Shown here: piece after piece, positions 51,648 to 62,796 of the stretch
Layout of the letters: each line of letters starts with the position of its first letter
Position numbering within the stretch: position 1 is the stretch's first letter
NCBI GenBank assembly: GCA_017656295.1
Contig: JACDOC010000007.1
Span: forward strand, 62,001 to 126,000
Direction: 5' to 3'
DNA: 64,000 bases
Source: Bacillus sp. (in: firmicutes)
GTDB taxonomy: Bacteria; Bacillota; Bacilli; Bacillales; JACDOC01
Position numbers and translations under genes: made by a program
The notes under the pieces: model-generated
The model's database searches: none
What the model was told of the DNA's origin: nothing
What the model saw: only the letters and a program-made list of their open reading frames with translations

Positions 51648-54416
51648 TCATAACCATTGATGAATAAATGAAATGGTTTCTGCAATTGATAGTTCGTATA
51701 CTGGAACTTGTGGAATTGATGCTAAAAACGTCTCCCCATATTTCGTCTGTACGATTCGTTGGTCAAACACAATGACTAACCCGCGATCAGTCTCATGTCG
51801 CAATAATCGGCCAAAACCTTGTTTAAAACGAATAACTGCCTCTGGTAGGGAATAATAATAAAACGAATTTTTTCCTTCTTGTTGAACGCGTTCACACATC
51901 GCTTCATGAAACGGTTCATCAGGTGGAGAAAACGGTAGTCGAACAATACATAAACATGATAAATCTTCTCCCGGAATATCGATTCCTTCCCAAAACGTAC
52001 TTGTCCCAAACAAAATCGCTTTGTCGAAGCTACGGAATAGTTTAGTTAGACGTTGTGCTGACCCTCCGGATACACCTTGCGCAAGTAAGACGTATTGGTC
52101 CAACAATTGGGAGTCTTTCATTAACTCGTACGTTTTCTTTAACATATCATAAGAAGTAAATAATATGAGCATGCGTCCTTTCGTCGCTTGCGCAATTCCA
52201 ATTAACTGGCTCGCAATCGTTGTACAATACTCTTCCATTGACACATCTCGAACTGAAGGCACATCATTTGGGACGATTAAACGGGCATTTTCCTTATAGG
52301 AAAACGGAGATGGAATGATTTTTTTATATGCAATTTCACGTTCCGATACACCTAATTGACTTAAAAAGAAATTAAAGGATTGGTTAATCGTCAATGTGGC
52401 TGATGTCATAATGACGCTCAATTTTTCGGCAAAAAACAGGGCATTCATTTTTTCTTCCACATATAATGGCTGCCAATTAAGCTGAATACTATTAGGTAGC
52501 GCCCGCTCGTCTCCTTCTGCCCATTGAATAAAACTGCTTCCAGTTCTTGTAAAAAAGTAGGTCATTTGTTCTTTTAGCCGTTGACATTCTTCCAAATAAA
52601 CGGTACCTTCATTAAACACAAGATAATCACCGTCAGATAAGTTTGTTTTTACGCCTTCCAAAAGGGCCAATCGTTCATTCAAATCCTCTTCCAATTCATT
52701 CATCATAAAAATTATTCGTTCGGCAATTAGTTTCGCCGTTTTCCATGTCTCAGATTCCCAGTCATGAAGTTGAATACGTAATTTCCCTTTTCCTACTTTC
52801 CTTGAGCGTCTCATCCAGTTCCCAATAATCGTAAATAATTCATCAACTTCTTGCGAAAGGTTCTGAACAAGTTGAACGACTTCAAATGGATGTTTTGTTG
52901 GCTGAAACCCGTATTTTTCAACCACATCTTCAAATCGTCTAAGAAGCTGTTGTTGCTCGTATGAACCCAACAAACCTAAATGATATTTAACGAAAGCATA
53001 GCTTATTTGTTCACCAAAAAAGTGCGATGCTACCTTCGGTAAATGATGGGCCTCATCAATAATCACATATTTAAATGGAGGCATAGTTCCCTTTAAAGAA
53101 TTTTGTAGTAAAAACGCATGATTGGTAACGATGATATGGGCATTCTCGGCTTTCTTTAATGCTCTTAAATAAAAATCATGCTCCTTCCATTCGTTTCGTT
53201 GCTTCGCTTTTTCCCACCCATAATGCTTAATTCGATTCCAAAATAATTTCCCCCCACTCGATAAGCTTAACTCGTCCACATCTCCGGTTTCCGTCTCCGT
53301 TAACCAAACTAATATTTGCATTTTTGCTAATATATGGTCGTACGTTGTATCTAATTCAGTTAACGTTTGTTCAAACTTAAATAAATCGATGTAATACGTT
53401 TTTCCTTTTAATACATGGACACGAAGTGGGAGAAATTCGTTTAGCCACTGAACTTCTTTTTCCATTAATTGCGTTTGCAGTTGAACCGTATGAGTACTAA
53501 TAACAATTTTTTCTCCTGTCTGTAAAGCAAAATTGGCTGCTGGAAGTAAGTAGGCTATAGTTTTTCCAACACCCGTTCCTGCTTCAATAACCGCATGCTG
53601 CTGGTGATGCAAAGCACGTTCAATAACATTCATCATTTCGAGTTGTCCTTTGCGATGGCGATAGTTAGGAATAGCCTTTTTTAAAACTAAATGCTTTTGG
53701 TCCCCAATGCTTGTGCTAATTGCCTCTTTTTTTTTCGACAACGAATTTTTTTCAATATTTTTTAGAGCAATACCTCTGATTACTTTGTACGTGTTGTCAT
53801 TCGATAGGATTCGATTTTCATCTATGGTTTCAAATAATAACCATAAATCACTTTTTAAATATTTAGCGAATTTTTTCAATTGTTTAATCGTAACTAGTGG
53901 TAGACGGTTCAGCTTTTGATAAAACTCGATAAATAATTGTGCAGTGACGAGGGCATCACTGTCTGCTTGATGTGGACGATCATGTTGAAATCCAAAATGT
54001 GCTGCTAGGTCAATTAATTTATAACTTGGTAGTGTAGGGTACGTTATTTTCGCGAGTTCAACCGTATCAATCACGTTTCCGTTAAACGATGGATAACCGA
54101 CCTTTTCCATTTCATGATTTAAAAACGTTAAGTCAAATAAAGCATTGTGAGCGACAAACACACTATCGTGTAACAAATTCCAAACAGTCGGAGCAATATC
54201 TTTAAACGTTGGAGCATTTTTCACCAGCTCATCGTTAATTCCTGTTAACTCTTCAATAAATTCGGGGATTTGTTTATCTGGTCGAACAAGTGATTGAAAC
54301 GCTTCAACTACTTGTTCATTTTCAACGACAACGGCTGCCAATTGAATAATTCGATCCCCTTTTTTGGGTGTATTTCCGGTCGTTTCTATATCGATGATTA
54401 CAAATCGCTGATTCAT
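51648..54416 (-). CDS. dinG: DinG helicase with N-terminal 3'-5' exonuclease domain
   Basis: A 922-residue protein of the Gram-positive DinG type. Residues 1-165 form a DEDDh exonuclease (IIDIETTGNTPKKG; AHNALFDLTFLNHE; HQADSDALVTAQL). The helicase follows, with Walker A EAGTGVGKTIAYLLP and DEAH in VIIDEAHHLPK. No iron-sulfur cysteine cluster is evident, as in other exonuclease-fused DinG proteins. AAAGGTGAGTCATTC precedes the ATG. It is the same size as B. subtilis DinG (about 930). Confidence 0.93.
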   Translation of the reverse strand: MNQRFVIIDIETTGNTPKKGDRIIQLAAVVVENEQVVEAFQSLVRPDKQIPEFIEELTGINDELVKNAPTFKDIAPTVWNLLHDSVFVAHNALFDLTFLNHEMEKVGYPSFNGNVIDTVELAKITYPTLPSYKLIDLAAHFGFQHDRPHQADSDALVTAQLFIEFYQKLNRLPLVTIKQLKKFAKYLKSDLWLLFETIDENRILSNDNTYKVIRGIALKNIEKNSLSKKKEAISTSIGDQKHLVLKKAIPNYRHRKGQLEMMNVIERALHHQQHAVIEAGTGVGKTIAYLLPAANFALQTGEKIVISTHTVQLQTQLMEKEVQWLNEFLPLRVHVLKGKTYYIDLFKFEQTLTELDTTYDHILAKMQILVWLTETETGDVDELSLSSGGKLFWNRIKHYGWEKAKQRNEWKEHDFYLRALKKAENAHIIVTNHAFLLQNSLKGTMPPFKYVIIDEAHHLPKVASHFFGEQISYAFVKYHLGLLGSYEQQQLLRRFEDVVEKYGFQPTKHPFEVVQLVQNLSQEVDELFTIIGNWMRRSRKVGKGKLRIQLHDWESETWKTAKLIAERIIFMMNELEEDLNERLALLEGVKTNLSDGDYLVFNEGTVYLEECQRLKEQMTYFFTRTGSSFIQWAEGDERALPNSIQLNWQPLYVEEKMNALFFAEKLSVIMTSATLTINQSFNFFLSQLGVSEREIAYKKIIPSPFSYKENARLIVPNDVPSVRDVSMEEYCTTIASQLIGIAQATKGRMLILFTSYDMLKKTYELMKDSQLLDQYVLLAQGVSGGSAQRLTKLFRSFDKAILFGTSTFWEGIDIPGEDLSCLCIVRLPFSPPDEPFHEAMCERVQQEGKNSFYYYSLPEAVIRFKQGFGRLLRHETDRGLVIVFDQRIVQTKYGETFLASIPQVPVYELSIAETISFIHQWL

Positions 54417-54745
54417 GAATGACTCACCTTTTTCTTATGACCAACTCCCAAATGGAAAATCGGGAGGTGATTGTATTGCTTGAGATGTCAACGTTTTGAG
54501 TATACTTATGTGCAAAACGTTAACACGAAACGAAAAATTGTGCAATGATTCATACTTAAAACGTTTTGAATTGGTTGGTTTTTCCTTACGACACGTTATA
54601 AAAAACTTTAGTTTAGGCTACTCTTGTTCGTTTTAAATTTGTTCTATTGTAAAAGTACTTTTGGTTTGCTACACAATCCATATCTCTAAAATAATTAAAG
54701 TGTCCAAATGGAGCGTATCAAAAAAGCTCGGAATGTCTTCCGAGC
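54417..54745. other. Intergenic region with repeated AAAACGTT motifs
   Basis: No gene is seen. AACGTTTTG (54490) and CAAAACGTT (54513) form a perfect 9-bp inverted repeat with a 14-bp spacer, and TTAAAACGTTTTGAA lies at 54556-54570. The rest is AT-rich and probably carries the dinG promoter. Confidence 0.6.
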
Positions 54746-54747
54746 TT
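54724..54747 (-). terminator. Terminator of the pan operon
   Basis: AAGCTCGGAA-TGTC-TTCCGAGCTT followed on the minus strand by TTTTGATACG; it overlaps the panD stop. Confidence 0.75.
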
Positions 54748-55132
54748 AATTCATGACTGTATGAGCAGGTTCATAGGTGATTAATTCCTTAATTCGGTTA
54801 TTTTCATCCATTATCGCTACTTTTGGACGATGGCTACTTACTTTTTCTTCTGGAACTAAGGCATAAGAAATAATAATAACGATATCCCCTTCTTGAACAA
54901 GGCGGGCTGCAGCTCCATTTAAACAAATAACTCCGCTTCCCCGTTCACCTGGAATAATATATGTTTCAAAACGAGCACCGTTATTGTTGTTAACAATTTG
55001 TACTTTTTCATTTGGAGCCATACCAACCGCATCTAAAATGTCTTGGTCAATTGTAATGCTGCCAACGTAGTTTAAGTTCGCTTCCGTTACGCGAGCACGA
55101 TGAATTTTTCCATTCATTAATGTACGAAACAT
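54746..55132 (-). CDS. panD: Aspartate 1-decarboxylase
   Basis: A 128-residue pyruvoyl-dependent decarboxylase that makes beta-alanine. The self-cleavage site Gly-Ser is in NYVGSITID at residues 24-25, with the family segment [16 protein letters not shown]. It is last in panB-panC-panD, 13 bp after panC. Length is normal. Confidence 0.96.
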   Translation of the reverse strand: MFRTLMNGKIHRARVTEANLNYVGSITIDQDILDAVGMAPNEKVQIVNNNNGARFETYIIPGERGSGVICLNGAAARLVQEGDIVIIISYALVPEEKVSSHRPKVAIMDENNRIKELITYEPAHTVMN

Positions 55133-55145
55133 CGTTGTTCCTCCT

Positions 55146-55994
55146 TTATTTCCGGTGCAAAATAATGTTATCGATTAATCTTGCTTTAGAGAACCGTACG
55201 GCAATAGCAATTATAACCGTCCCTTCAATAACGTCAATCGGTTCAAGTGATGGATAGGAATATAACTCAATGTAATCAATCTCACCTGATGTCTGGGAAG
55301 AAAGGTAATTTCGAACGACGTTAATAATGATTTCCGGTCGTGTTTCTCCTTGTTCAATTAGTTTCTTTGCCTTTAATAGACTTTGATATAAGGCAGGCGC
55401 CTCTTTTCGCTCTTGAGCGGTTAGATTGACATTTCGTGAACTTTTCGCAAGTCCATCTTCTTCCCGTACGGTTGGAATAGGAACGATTTCAATTGGGAAA
55501 AAGAAATCCTTTACAAGCCCATCTACAACTGCTACTTGTTGGGCGTCTTTTAAACCGAAATACGCTTTATGAGGAAAAATTAAATGAAAAAGCTTGGTTA
55601 AAACGGTCACTACACCATCAAAGTGTCCTTCCCGAGAGCGTCCACACAAAACGTTGACCCTTTTCGTTACGGTCATTTGAACAGATGCCTCATAGGGATA
55701 CATCTCTTGAACAGAAGGAATAAATAAATAATCAACGCCCACTTCTTTGGCAAGTTGTTGATCTCGTTCAATATCTCTCGGATAGCGTTCATAATCTTCG
55801 TTTGGACCAAATTGAAGCGGGTTTACAAAGATACTCATCACGACAATATCACAGTCTTTCCGCGCCTGTTCAGCTAAAGTTAAATGACCTTCGTGAAGAT
55901 ATCCCATCGTCGGGACAAATCCAATCGTTTTTCCCGCTTTTCTTTCTGCTAACATGAATTGTTGTATTTCTTTTGATGATGTAATTACTTTCAT
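55146..55994 (-). CDS. panC: Pantothenate synthetase
   Basis: A 282-residue enzyme that condenses pantoate with beta-alanine using ATP. The nucleotide motif HEGH is in [10 protein letters not shown], and KMSKS-like residues appear as KSSRNVNL. The start ATG overlaps the panB stop (ATGA), indicating coupling. Confidence 0.96.
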   Translation of the reverse strand: MKVITSSKEIQQFMLAERKAGKTIGFVPTMGYLHEGHLTLAEQARKDCDIVVMSIFVNPLQFGPNEDYERYPRDIERDQQLAKEVGVDYLFIPSVQEMYPYEASVQMTVTKRVNVLCGRSREGHFDGVVTVLTKLFHLIFPHKAYFGLKDAQQVAVVDGLVKDFFFPIEIVPIPTVREEDGLAKSSRNVNLTAQERKEAPALYQSLLKAKKLIEQGETRPEIIINVVRNYLSSQTSGEIDYIELYSYPSLEPIDVIEGTVIIAIAVRFSKARLIDNIILHRK

Positions 55995-56830
55995 CCTTTT
56001 GTTCCTCCATACAGGCTGTTCAACTCTTCCTCTTTCATCGTAAATGAATGTTGGGTTTTTGGGAATAGATTTCGCTTCACTTCATGAACATATTGCCTGA
56101 GGGACGCTTCAATCGACTCATTGACATTGGTATACATTTTGACAAATTTTGGCACCCTGTCTACTCCATATCCGATGAGATCGTGATAAACGAGGACTTG
56201 TCCATCGGCGTCCGCTCCCGCACCAATACCAATCGTCGGAATTTCCAGAATGTCTGACACTTCTTTTGTTAATTGTCTTGGAACACATTCTAACACTAAG
56301 GCAATGGCCCCTGCATGTTGACACAACTTAGCATCTTCTATCAACTTTTGGGCAGCTTCTGCTGTTTTTCCTTGCACCTTATAACCACCGAGAACACCTA
56401 CTGATTGGGGTGTCAAACCAAGGTGAGCAACAACAGGGATTCCTCCGTGTGTTAACGCCTCAATCATGTGAATAACTTGACCGCTTCCTTCGACCTTAAC
56501 CGCGTGTGCTCCACCTTCTTGAACGATTCGAGTAGCAGCTTTTAGCGTATCTTTCGTTGAATAGTGATACGTCATAAACGGCATGTCTGTGACAATAAAC
56601 GTATTTGGAGCTCCTCTTTTTACCGCCTTCGTATGATGAATCATGTCTTCTAATGTGACCGGAATGGTTGATTCATAGCCTAACACAACCATTCCCAGCG
56701 AATCACCAACGAGAATCATGTCGACTTCCGCTTTTTCGGCTAATTTTGCCGATGGATAATCGTAGGCGGTAATCATGGCAATTTTTTCTCCATTTTGTTT
56801 CATTGTTAAAAAATCTGTTACCGTTTTCAT
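55991..56830 (-). CDS. panB: 3-methyl-2-oxobutanoate hydroxymethyltransferase
   Basis: A 279-residue TIM-barrel enzyme that transfers a hydroxymethyl group from methylene-THF to ketoisovalerate. Metal/substrate residues are visible in [23 protein letters not shown] and [21 protein letters not shown] precedes the ATG. First gene of panBCD. Confidence 0.96.
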   Translation of the reverse strand: MKTVTDFLTMKQNGEKIAMITAYDYPSAKLAEKAEVDMILVGDSLGMVVLGYESTIPVTLEDMIHHTKAVKRGAPNTFIVTDMPFMTYHYSTKDTLKAATRIVQEGGAHAVKVEGSGQVIHMIEALTHGGIPVVAHLGLTPQSVGVLGGYKVQGKTAEAAQKLIEDAKLCQHAGAIALVLECVPRQLTKEVSDILEIPTIGIGAGADADGQVLVYHDLIGYGVDRVPKFVKMYTNVNESIEASLRQYVHEVKRNLFPKTQHSFTMKEEELNSLYGGTKG

Positions 56831-56877
56831 ATCGTCCCTCCTTACGATTCAGAGGGAAAGAAACTTGTCCCATAAGA

Positions 56878-56912
56878 AAAGGTCCTTCCCTATAGGCGGC
56901 AGAAGGACCCTT
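56878..56912 (-). terminator. Hairpin between birA and panB (terminator or attenuator)
   Basis: GGTCCTTC...GAAGGACC with a 13-nt loop, followed on the minus strand by TTTTCTTATG. It lies 48 bp upstream of panB and may end the birA transcript. Confidence 0.6.
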
Positions 56913-57056
56913 ACTCTTCGATGTTTGTTTCATCCCTCTGTCCTAGTCCGTTTTGGATCAAGGCAGAATCTATTTTTTTCACAATAAGGTAAGGTGCAGT
57001 TCATGACGATACTGCCCACCAAAATTATAACAAAGATTCCCTCTTTGTGTACAAGA

Positions 57057-58040
57057 TTAACTTTTAATTTCGATATCTGCAGAATAAATATGATGAATGA
57101 TCCCTTGAGCATCTTCTAGTTGTAATATGCCTTCATCAGTAATACCCAAAGCTTTTCCTTCAATTGTACCGTTAATCGTACGAGCAATAATATTCTTTCC
57201 AATACTTACTGCACGACTTTCCCACATGAGTTTAATTGGACGAAATCCTTCTTCCATATATAAATCATAATATATTTCTAGCTTTTCTAAAATTCGCCGG
57301 ACTAATTGTGCACGGGGAATTTTTTTCTTTGCTTCAATCGCAATGGAAGTGGCGATAGGCTTAATGTCAGCGGCAAAGTCAGTCGACGACTGATTGACAT
57401 TGATACCCATTCCTATAATGATAGAGTGAATTTTATCCGCATCTGCTTGAAGCTCTGTTAAAATGCCAGTGACTTTTTTACCTCGAATGAGAATATCATT
57501 CGGCCACTTAATTTCCGCTTCAATACCACTGATCTCCTCAATTGCTTGGGAAATCGCCACAGCGGCAATTAACGTAAATTGCGGAGCTTTTTGTGGTGGT
57601 AAGTTTGGTCGTAAAATTAAGCTCATCCAAATGCCAGTATATTTCGGTGAGTACCATGAACGGGTCATTCGTCCTCGTCCGGCTACTTGTTCTTCGGAAA
57701 TAACAAGTGTTCCTTCGGGGTACCCTTCGTAACTCAGGCGATGAGCAATTTTTTGCGTGGATTCAACCGATTCTTCATAATAAATCGTTTGACCGAGACG
57801 CTTTGTTTGAAGTCCAAATTGAATTTCATTTTCAGTTACTTTATCTGGGGCTTGAACAATTCGATATCCCTTTTTACGAACGGCTTCTAATTGATACCCT
57901 TCTTTCCTTAATTCTTCGATATGCTTCCAAACGGCTGTCCTTGAACATCCTAATATTTTGGCTAAGGTCTGCCCTGATAAAAACTCTCCATTAGCCTCGG
58001 CAAAAGCCTCTAGCAATTGTTTTCGAATTGGTGATTGCAC
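57057..58040 (-). CDS. birA: BirA bifunctional biotin ligase and repressor
   Basis: A 327-residue protein. An N-terminal winged helix (LAKILGCSRTAVWKHIEELR) lets it repress biotin genes. The catalytic domain has GRGRMTRSW and KWPNDILI and attaches biotin to acetyl-CoA and pyruvate carboxylases. The start is GTG at 58040 (MQSPIRKQL), 11 bases after AAGGGAG, and it overlaps cca by 31 bp. Other starts at 58052 abut the site. Confidence 0.93.
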   Translation of the reverse strand: MQSPIRKQLLEAFAEANGEFLSGQTLAKILGCSRTAVWKHIEELRKEGYQLEAVRKKGYRIVQAPDKVTENEIQFGLQTKRLGQTIYYEESVESTQKIAHRLSYEGYPEGTLVISEEQVAGRGRMTRSWYSPKYTGIWMSLILRPNLPPQKAPQFTLIAAVAISQAIEEISGIEAEIKWPNDILIRGKKVTGILTELQADADKIHSIIIGMGINVNQSSTDFAADIKPIATSIAIEAKKKIPRAQLVRRILEKLEIYYDLYMEEGFRPIKLMWESRAVSIGKNIIARTINGTIEGKALGITDEGILQLEDAQGIIHHIYSADIEIKS

Positions 58041-59218
58041 GACTGTAACCACTCCCTTATTTGATCTTTATCATTTTCAACGACGCCGTGTAAAACCGCC
58101 AACTCAACCTTTTCTAATACATCTTTTACCCACGGGCCACCAGGACGTTTAAACCAATCCATTAAGTCATTCCCTGATATGGTCAGCTCTGAACGATGGT
58201 GAATAGGCATTTGATTGAACTTTTCTTCCCACACATACCATACGGATGACGTTATACCATTGATGGCGTCGTACAATTTTTCTACTGAATACGCAATCGG
58301 TTTCGTTGCTTGATACAGCGTTTGGGTGGTCCATTCTTGTTGCAATCTTTGTTTTAAAAAGTTGTGAATGGTCGAAATTTCTTTACTCTGTTTCGACGGT
58401 AATCTCCACTCTTTAAAAAAGGTTCGCTCATTTATCGGTTGAAGAGCGTAAAGCAAAAGAGCCCACATTTCATTGACAGTTAACGAATCGTTCATCCATG
58501 AAATTGCTTGATGAAGCTTTTCTCCCTTTCCCTTTAACATCGGTAAATAGTTATATAACTGGGTTAACAGTAATAACTGAAACGCCTTGTGACGATATGG
58601 TCCGGATAACAATTTTTCAAATTCGACAAGCTTTCGCTCAACAGCAATATGGGCTAATAAATGGTTATGCTTTTCCAACGCTCGCTTGGTCGATTCTTCT
58701 AACTGAAAACCTAATTGACTTACAAATCGAACGGCCCGCATCATTCGTAAAGCATCTTCAGTAAACCGTTCATCAGGAGAACCAACCGTTTGCAAAATTT
58801 TTCGCTTCATCGCTTCTTGCCCATCAAATAAATCAATAATCTTCCCATTTATGTCCATCGCCATCGCATTAATCGTAAAATCCCGTCGCTTTAAATCTTC
58901 TTCTAATGACCGAACAAAGGTCACTCGTTCTGGTCGTCGAAAATCTTTATAGTCCGATTCTGTTCGAAAAGTCGTCACTTCGTAACCTTTTCCATTATGT
59001 AAGATTAAAATCGTTCCATGTTCAATACCAACATCAACAGTTTTTGGAAAAATCCCCTTTAGTTCATGGGGTAATGCTGACGTGGCGATATCTACATCGG
59101 AAATCGGACGGTCGAGAAGATAGTCTCTGACCGCACCTCCGACAAAATACGCCTCAAAACCGTGTTGTTGTATTTTTTCAATAATTGGAATCGCGGATCG
59201 AAAAGGTTCTCTCATCAT
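58010..59218 (-). CDS. cca: CCA tRNA nucleotidyltransferase
   Basis: A 402-residue enzyme that adds or repairs CCA at tRNA 3' ends. The class II nucleotidyltransferase motif is FVGGAVRDYLL...SDVDIAT (D-x-D); RRDFTINAMAMD and RMMRAVRFVSQL (the nucleotide-selecting region) follow. Head-to-tail with bshA (1 bp apart) and birA (31-bp overlap). Confidence 0.95.
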   Translation of the reverse strand: MMREPFRSAIPIIEKIQQHGFEAYFVGGAVRDYLLDRPISDVDIATSALPHELKGIFPKTVDVGIEHGTILILHNGKGYEVTTFRTESDYKDFRRPERVTFVRSLEEDLKRRDFTINAMAMDINGKIIDLFDGQEAMKRKILQTVGSPDERFTEDALRMMRAVRFVSQLGFQLEESTKRALEKHNHLLAHIAVERKLVEFEKLLSGPYRHKAFQLLLLTQLYNYLPMLKGKGEKLHQAISWMNDSLTVNEMWALLLYALQPINERTFFKEWRLPSKQSKEISTIHNFLKQRLQQEWTTQTLYQATKPIAYSVEKLYDAINGITSSVWYVWEEKFNQMPIHHRSELTISGNDLMDWFKRPGGPWVKDVLEKVELAVLHGVVENDKDQIREWLQSCNHQFENNC

Positions 59219-59219
59219 T

Positions 59220-60353
59220 CTAATTCCTTTCTTCCATTAAACGAACATAAAGTTGTTCATATTGTTGAACGATTTTTTCCGAATGGAATTTGTCATAAAC
59301 CGTACGTACAGCCTGCTCGGAAAACGTTTTGTGCAAATCTTCATCTGTTACTAGTTGAAGGCTTCGTTCGGTGATTTGATGAATGTTTCCAACCTCACAA
59401 ATAAATCCGTTTTCACCATCTGTGATAACTTCTGGAATGCCTCCGATGTTCGTTCCGATACATGGTACACCACAGGCCATTGCCTCTAATGCCACTAACC
59501 CAAAGCTTTCTTTTTCTGAAAGTAAAAGCATCACATCACTAATCGAATATAGCTCTTCTAAATTATCTTGCTTTCCTAAGAAAAGAACATGTTTTTGTAA
59601 GCCCAACTTTTCCACTAATTGACAAACAACGGTCATTTCTGGACCATCTCCAACTAGCAATAACTTCGCCGGAATCTTTTGCTGAATGTTGTAAAAAACT
59701 TGTACAACGTCTGGTACTCGTTTGACTACTCGAAAGTTTGAAACATGAATGAATACTTTCTCCTGTTCGTTTATGCCGTATTCTTTTTTTAATGAACTAG
59801 ACTCTACCTTTCGGTAAACTCGCTCATCAATAAAGTTATAAATGGTTTGAATATTTTTATTCGGTCGAATCAAATCATACGTTTGTTGAACGAGGGCATT
59901 GGATACGGCAGTGACACTATCCGATTGCTCTATCCCAAAGCGAATCGCTTCCTTTAGCGATGGATCGTATCCTAAAACGGTGATATCTGTCCCGTGTAGG
60001 GTAGTTACAATTTTTACATCATTGTTTGACATTTGTTTTGCTAAAATGGCACAGACTGCATGAGGAATCGCGTAATGGACATGCAAGATATCTAACTGTT
60101 CTCGTTGAATGACTTCCGCCATTTTATTCGCTAATGCAATATCGTACGGTGGATATTGAAAAACGGAATAACTGTTCACTTCTACTTGATGGAAATAAAT
60201 ATTTGAGTACATTTTTTTTAAACGAAACGGGACGCTTGATGTTATAAAATGTATTTCGTGTCCTCTCTCTGCTAAAAGCTTTCCTAATTCTGTGGCGACA
60301 ACCCCTGATCCCCCAACCGTAGGATAACATGTTATACCAATTTTTAATCGCAT
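59220..60353 (-). CDS. bshA: BshA, N-acetyl-alpha-D-glucosaminyl L-malate synthase
   Basis: A 377-residue GT4 glycosyltransferase for the first step of bacillithiol synthesis: UDP-GlcNAc plus L-malate. The N-terminal motif [12 protein letters not shown] and the GT4 catalytic [16 protein letters not shown] are visible. It overlaps bshB1 by 10 bp, the ypjG-ypjH arrangement of B. subtilis. Works with bshB1 next door and, elsewhere, bshC. Confidence 0.95.
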   Translation of the reverse strand: MRLKIGITCYPTVGGSGVVATELGKLLAERGHEIHFITSSVPFRLKKMYSNIYFHQVEVNSYSVFQYPPYDIALANKMAEVIQREQLDILHVHYAIPHAVCAILAKQMSNNDVKIVTTLHGTDITVLGYDPSLKEAIRFGIEQSDSVTAVSNALVQQTYDLIRPNKNIQTIYNFIDERVYRKVESSSLKKEYGINEQEKVFIHVSNFRVVKRVPDVVQVFYNIQQKIPAKLLLVGDGPEMTVVCQLVEKLGLQKHVLFLGKQDNLEELYSISDVMLLLSEKESFGLVALEAMACGVPCIGTNIGGIPEVITDGENGFICEVGNIHQITERSLQLVTDEDLHKTFSEQAVRTVYDKFHSEKIVQQYEQLYVRLMEERN

Positions 60354-61057
60354 TGATCATCACCTAGCAAATCATGATGTAATAACACTGGCTGCTTTGT
60401 CATAAACCCTTCCGCATAACGAACTCCCACTTCTTTTCCGAGAATTCGTTCTCTAGCCGTAACAGCCTCAATATACCCATCTGTTAAAGGGGTCGCGACA
60501 CCATCAGGAGATAATGTAAATTGGCTTTCATACGCTTTTAAGCTTTGAATTTTCTTTTCGATAAACGGAGAGATGTCAAATGCTACATGCGGTCGATAAA
60601 AGCCATTAATCATGTAATAGAAGACCTTTTTTACTTTATGGGCATCATAAGAGGATATAAATTTACGTATCCCTGCAGAAAATACCGCTTCATCCACTAA
60701 TTTGGAGCAGTTGCCATGATCAGGATGCCGATCTTCCCAGTACGGGGCGAAAACAACGGTTGGCCGGTACTCACGGATGACATCGACGACCAATCGAATA
60801 TGTTCGTCCGTCAAATAAAGCCCCCGATCTTTTAATGGCAATGTGATTCGTTTTTCTACACCAAGAATATGGGCGGCATGTTGCGCTTCTTTTTTTCTTC
60901 GTTCAACGGTTCCGTTGGAGGATAGCTCTGCTTCGGTCAGATCACAAATAACGATTCTTTTCCCCACCGAAGCGAGCTTGGCAATCGTTCCGCCCATTCC
61001 AATCTCCACATCGTCAGCATGGGCCCCAAAGCATAAAACATCGATTGGTGTATTCAT
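60344..61057 (-). CDS. bshB1: BshB1, GlcNAc-malate deacetylase
   Basis: A 237-residue zinc-dependent LmbE/PIG-L family deacetylase. The metal motif AHADDVE (family AHPDDxE) opens the protein, with a later His in [14 protein letters not shown]. It removes the acetyl group from GlcNAc-malate, the second step of bacillithiol synthesis. It starts 8 bp after mgsA and overlaps bshA. Confidence 0.94.
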   Translation of the reverse strand: MNTPIDVLCFGAHADDVEIGMGGTIAKLASVGKRIVICDLTEAELSSNGTVERRKKEAQHAAHILGVEKRITLPLKDRGLYLTDEHIRLVVDVIREYRPTVVFAPYWEDRHPDHGNCSKLVDEAVFSAGIRKFISSYDAHKVKKVFYYMINGFYRPHVAFDISPFIEKKIQSLKAYESQFTLSPDGVATPLTDGYIEAVTARERILGKEVGVRYAEGFMTKQPVLLHHDLLGDDQCD

Positions 61058-61065
61058 GAAGTCTA

Positions 61066-61473
61066 TTAGCCTCCGTTTCTTTTATGTACATTTCGCCATT
61101 GTAGGTCTCCCCTTTGTAACCCGTGAATTAAAATTTCAGCGGTTCCCATGTTGGTTGCTAACGGGATTTGGTACACATCACATAAACGAATTAATGCTGA
61201 TACATCGGGTTCGTGAGGTTGAGCTGTTAATGGATCGCGAAAGAAGATAACGATATCCATTTCATTTTTAGCAATTAACGCTCCGATTTGTTGATCTCCA
61301 CCTAATGGTCCAGACTGGAATCGGTGGACTTGCAAATTAGTAGCTTCCAATATCCGCTTACCCGTTGTCCCTGTTGCATATAACGTATGTTGTTTTAAAA
61401 TCGGTTCATAGGCAATCACAAATTGTACCATGTCATCCTTTTTTTTATCGTGAGCAATAAGCGCAATGTTCAC
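61066..61473 (-). CDS. mgsA: Methylglyoxal synthase
   Basis: A 135-residue enzyme converting dihydroxyacetone phosphate to methylglyoxal and phosphate. Catalytic residues are in [13 protein letters not shown] and [14 protein letters not shown] (Asp and His). The start is GTG at 61473 ([12 protein letters not shown]), matching B. subtilis MgsA; ATG at 61479 lies inside the ribosome site, an unusual run of eight G. It lies between dapB and bshB1. Confidence 0.95.
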   Translation of the reverse strand: MNIALIAHDKKKDDMVQFVIAYEPILKQHTLYATGTTGKRILEATNLQVHRFQSGPLGGDQQIGALIAKNEMDIVIFFRDPLTAQPHEPDVSALIRLCDVYQIPLATNMGTAEILIHGLQRGDLQWRNVHKRNGG

Positions 61474-61492
61474 TTCCATCCCCCCCCCGATG

Positions 61493-62293
61493 TTAATCCA
61501 TAATATGCTCTAACCCGTACACCAACGTTTCTAAGTGCATAATTGTTTCCACGCAATGCTTAACTCCTGTCATAAAAGACCCTCGGTGATACGAATCATG
61601 ACGGATCGTTAACGATTGTCCTTCTCCACCAAACATGACTTGCTGATGGGCAATTAATCCTGGTAAACGGACACTATGAATCCGCATCCCTTCAATATTT
61701 GCCCCTCTTGCTCCGGAAAGCGTTTCTTTTTCATCGGGGTGACCTTGAGTCTTTGGTGAACGTACTTCTTGAATTAATTGTGCTGTTTTCACTGCTGTTC
61801 CTGATGGAGCATCAAGCTTTTGGTCATGATGCATTTCAATAATTTCAACATCCGGTAAATATTTGGCGGCCATTTGAGCAAACTTCATCATCAATACCGC
61901 ACCGATCGCAAAGTTTGGAGCAATAATACATCCGAGTTTTTTTTCTTCCGCTAATTGTTTTAGTTCTTCTAACTGCTCATTTGTAAAGCCCGTCGTACCT
62001 ACAACTGGGCGAACTCCATACATTAATGCCGTTTTCGTATGTATGTAACCTACTTCCGGTGTCGTCAAATCAATAAAGACATCCACGCTTTCGTTTTGAA
62101 ACAATTGGTCGATGTTTGTATAAATCGGAACATTTACTCCCGGAAAATCTGGTATGTCACTTAATAGTTGACCATCGTGTTTTCGGTCTAATACAGCCAC
62201 TAGTTCAAAATGATCCGTTTGTTGAACCATTTTCACTGCTTCTCTGCCCATTTTACCGCGTGGTCCCGCGATGGCAACGCGAATTTGACTCAT
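61493..62293 (-). CDS. dapB: 4-hydroxy-tetrahydrodipicolinate reductase
   Basis: A 266-residue NAD(P)H-dependent enzyme of the lysine/diaminopimelate pathway. The Rossmann motif is [15 protein letters not shown], and the catalytic segment is [21 protein letters not shown]. The start is taken as the second of two ATGs after AAAGGAGG; either is possible. The start overlaps the ypjD stop (TGATG). Confidence 0.96.
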   Translation of the reverse strand: MSQIRVAIAGPRGKMGREAVKMVQQTDHFELVAVLDRKHDGQLLSDIPDFPGVNVPIYTNIDQLFQNESVDVFIDLTTPEVGYIHTKTALMYGVRPVVGTTGFTNEQLEELKQLAEEKKLGCIIAPNFAIGAVLMMKFAQMAAKYLPDVEIIEMHHDQKLDAPSGTAVKTAQLIQEVRSPKTQGHPDEKETLSGARGANIEGMRIHSVRLPGLIAHQQVMFGGEGQSLTIRHDSYHRGSFMTGVKHCVETIMHLETLVYGLEHIMD

Positions 62294-62634
62294 CATTTGT
62301 CCTCCTTTCTTGTCCAACGATCTTTATCTCTCGTTTGAAACTTTTCCATGACCATGTCATGCGCTGACTGTAAATCGATATTTAACGAATTCGCTAAACA
62401 GATTAATACGAAAAGTAAATCACCAATTTCTTCTTCAATCGTTTTTTCTTTTTCCGTTTTTTTCTTAGGTTTTTCTCCATAATAATGATTAATTTCTCTC
62501 GCTAATTCTCCGAGCTCTTCGGTCAGCCTTGCTAACATAGCTAATGGTGAAAAATATCCTTCTTTAAATTGACCAATATACGCATCGACTTCTTGTTGAA
62601 GCTGTGCGACAGTTTTTTGCTTCTCCAAGTCCAT
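62293..62634 (-). CDS. ypjD: MazG-type nucleotide pyrophosphohydrolase YpjD
   Basis: A 113-residue all-alpha MazG-family protein. The metal-binding motif is E-x2-E...E-x2-[13 protein letters not shown] and [12 protein letters not shown]. It may clear abnormal nucleotides; the true substrate is unknown. The start at 62634 follows AAAGGGGACG. First gene of the ypjD-dapB-mgsA-bshB1-bshA-cca-birA run. Confidence 0.93.
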   Translation of the reverse strand: MDLEKQKTVAQLQQEVDAYIGQFKEGYFSPLAMLARLTEELGELAREINHYYGEKPKKKTEKEKTIEEEIGDLLFVLICLANSLNIDLQSAHDMVMEKFQTRDKDRWTRKEDK

Positions 62635-62796
62635 CGTCCCCTTTCTTATCATATTTCATGTTAGCTAATTCCTTATATTTTTACAAATAATTTTTCTTTA
62701 CATAATGGAGAGCATCCAAATATTGCTTGATCATCAAGCTTTAGCTATAATAGGAATTCCGATGATACACAATTTTATTCACGGGGGGGAAGACAG

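Noticed and set aside
54510-54525. Possible CcpA cre site (GCAAAACGTTAACA)
   Set aside because: The first two bases of the cre consensus do not match and the sequence is part of a larger inverted repeat.
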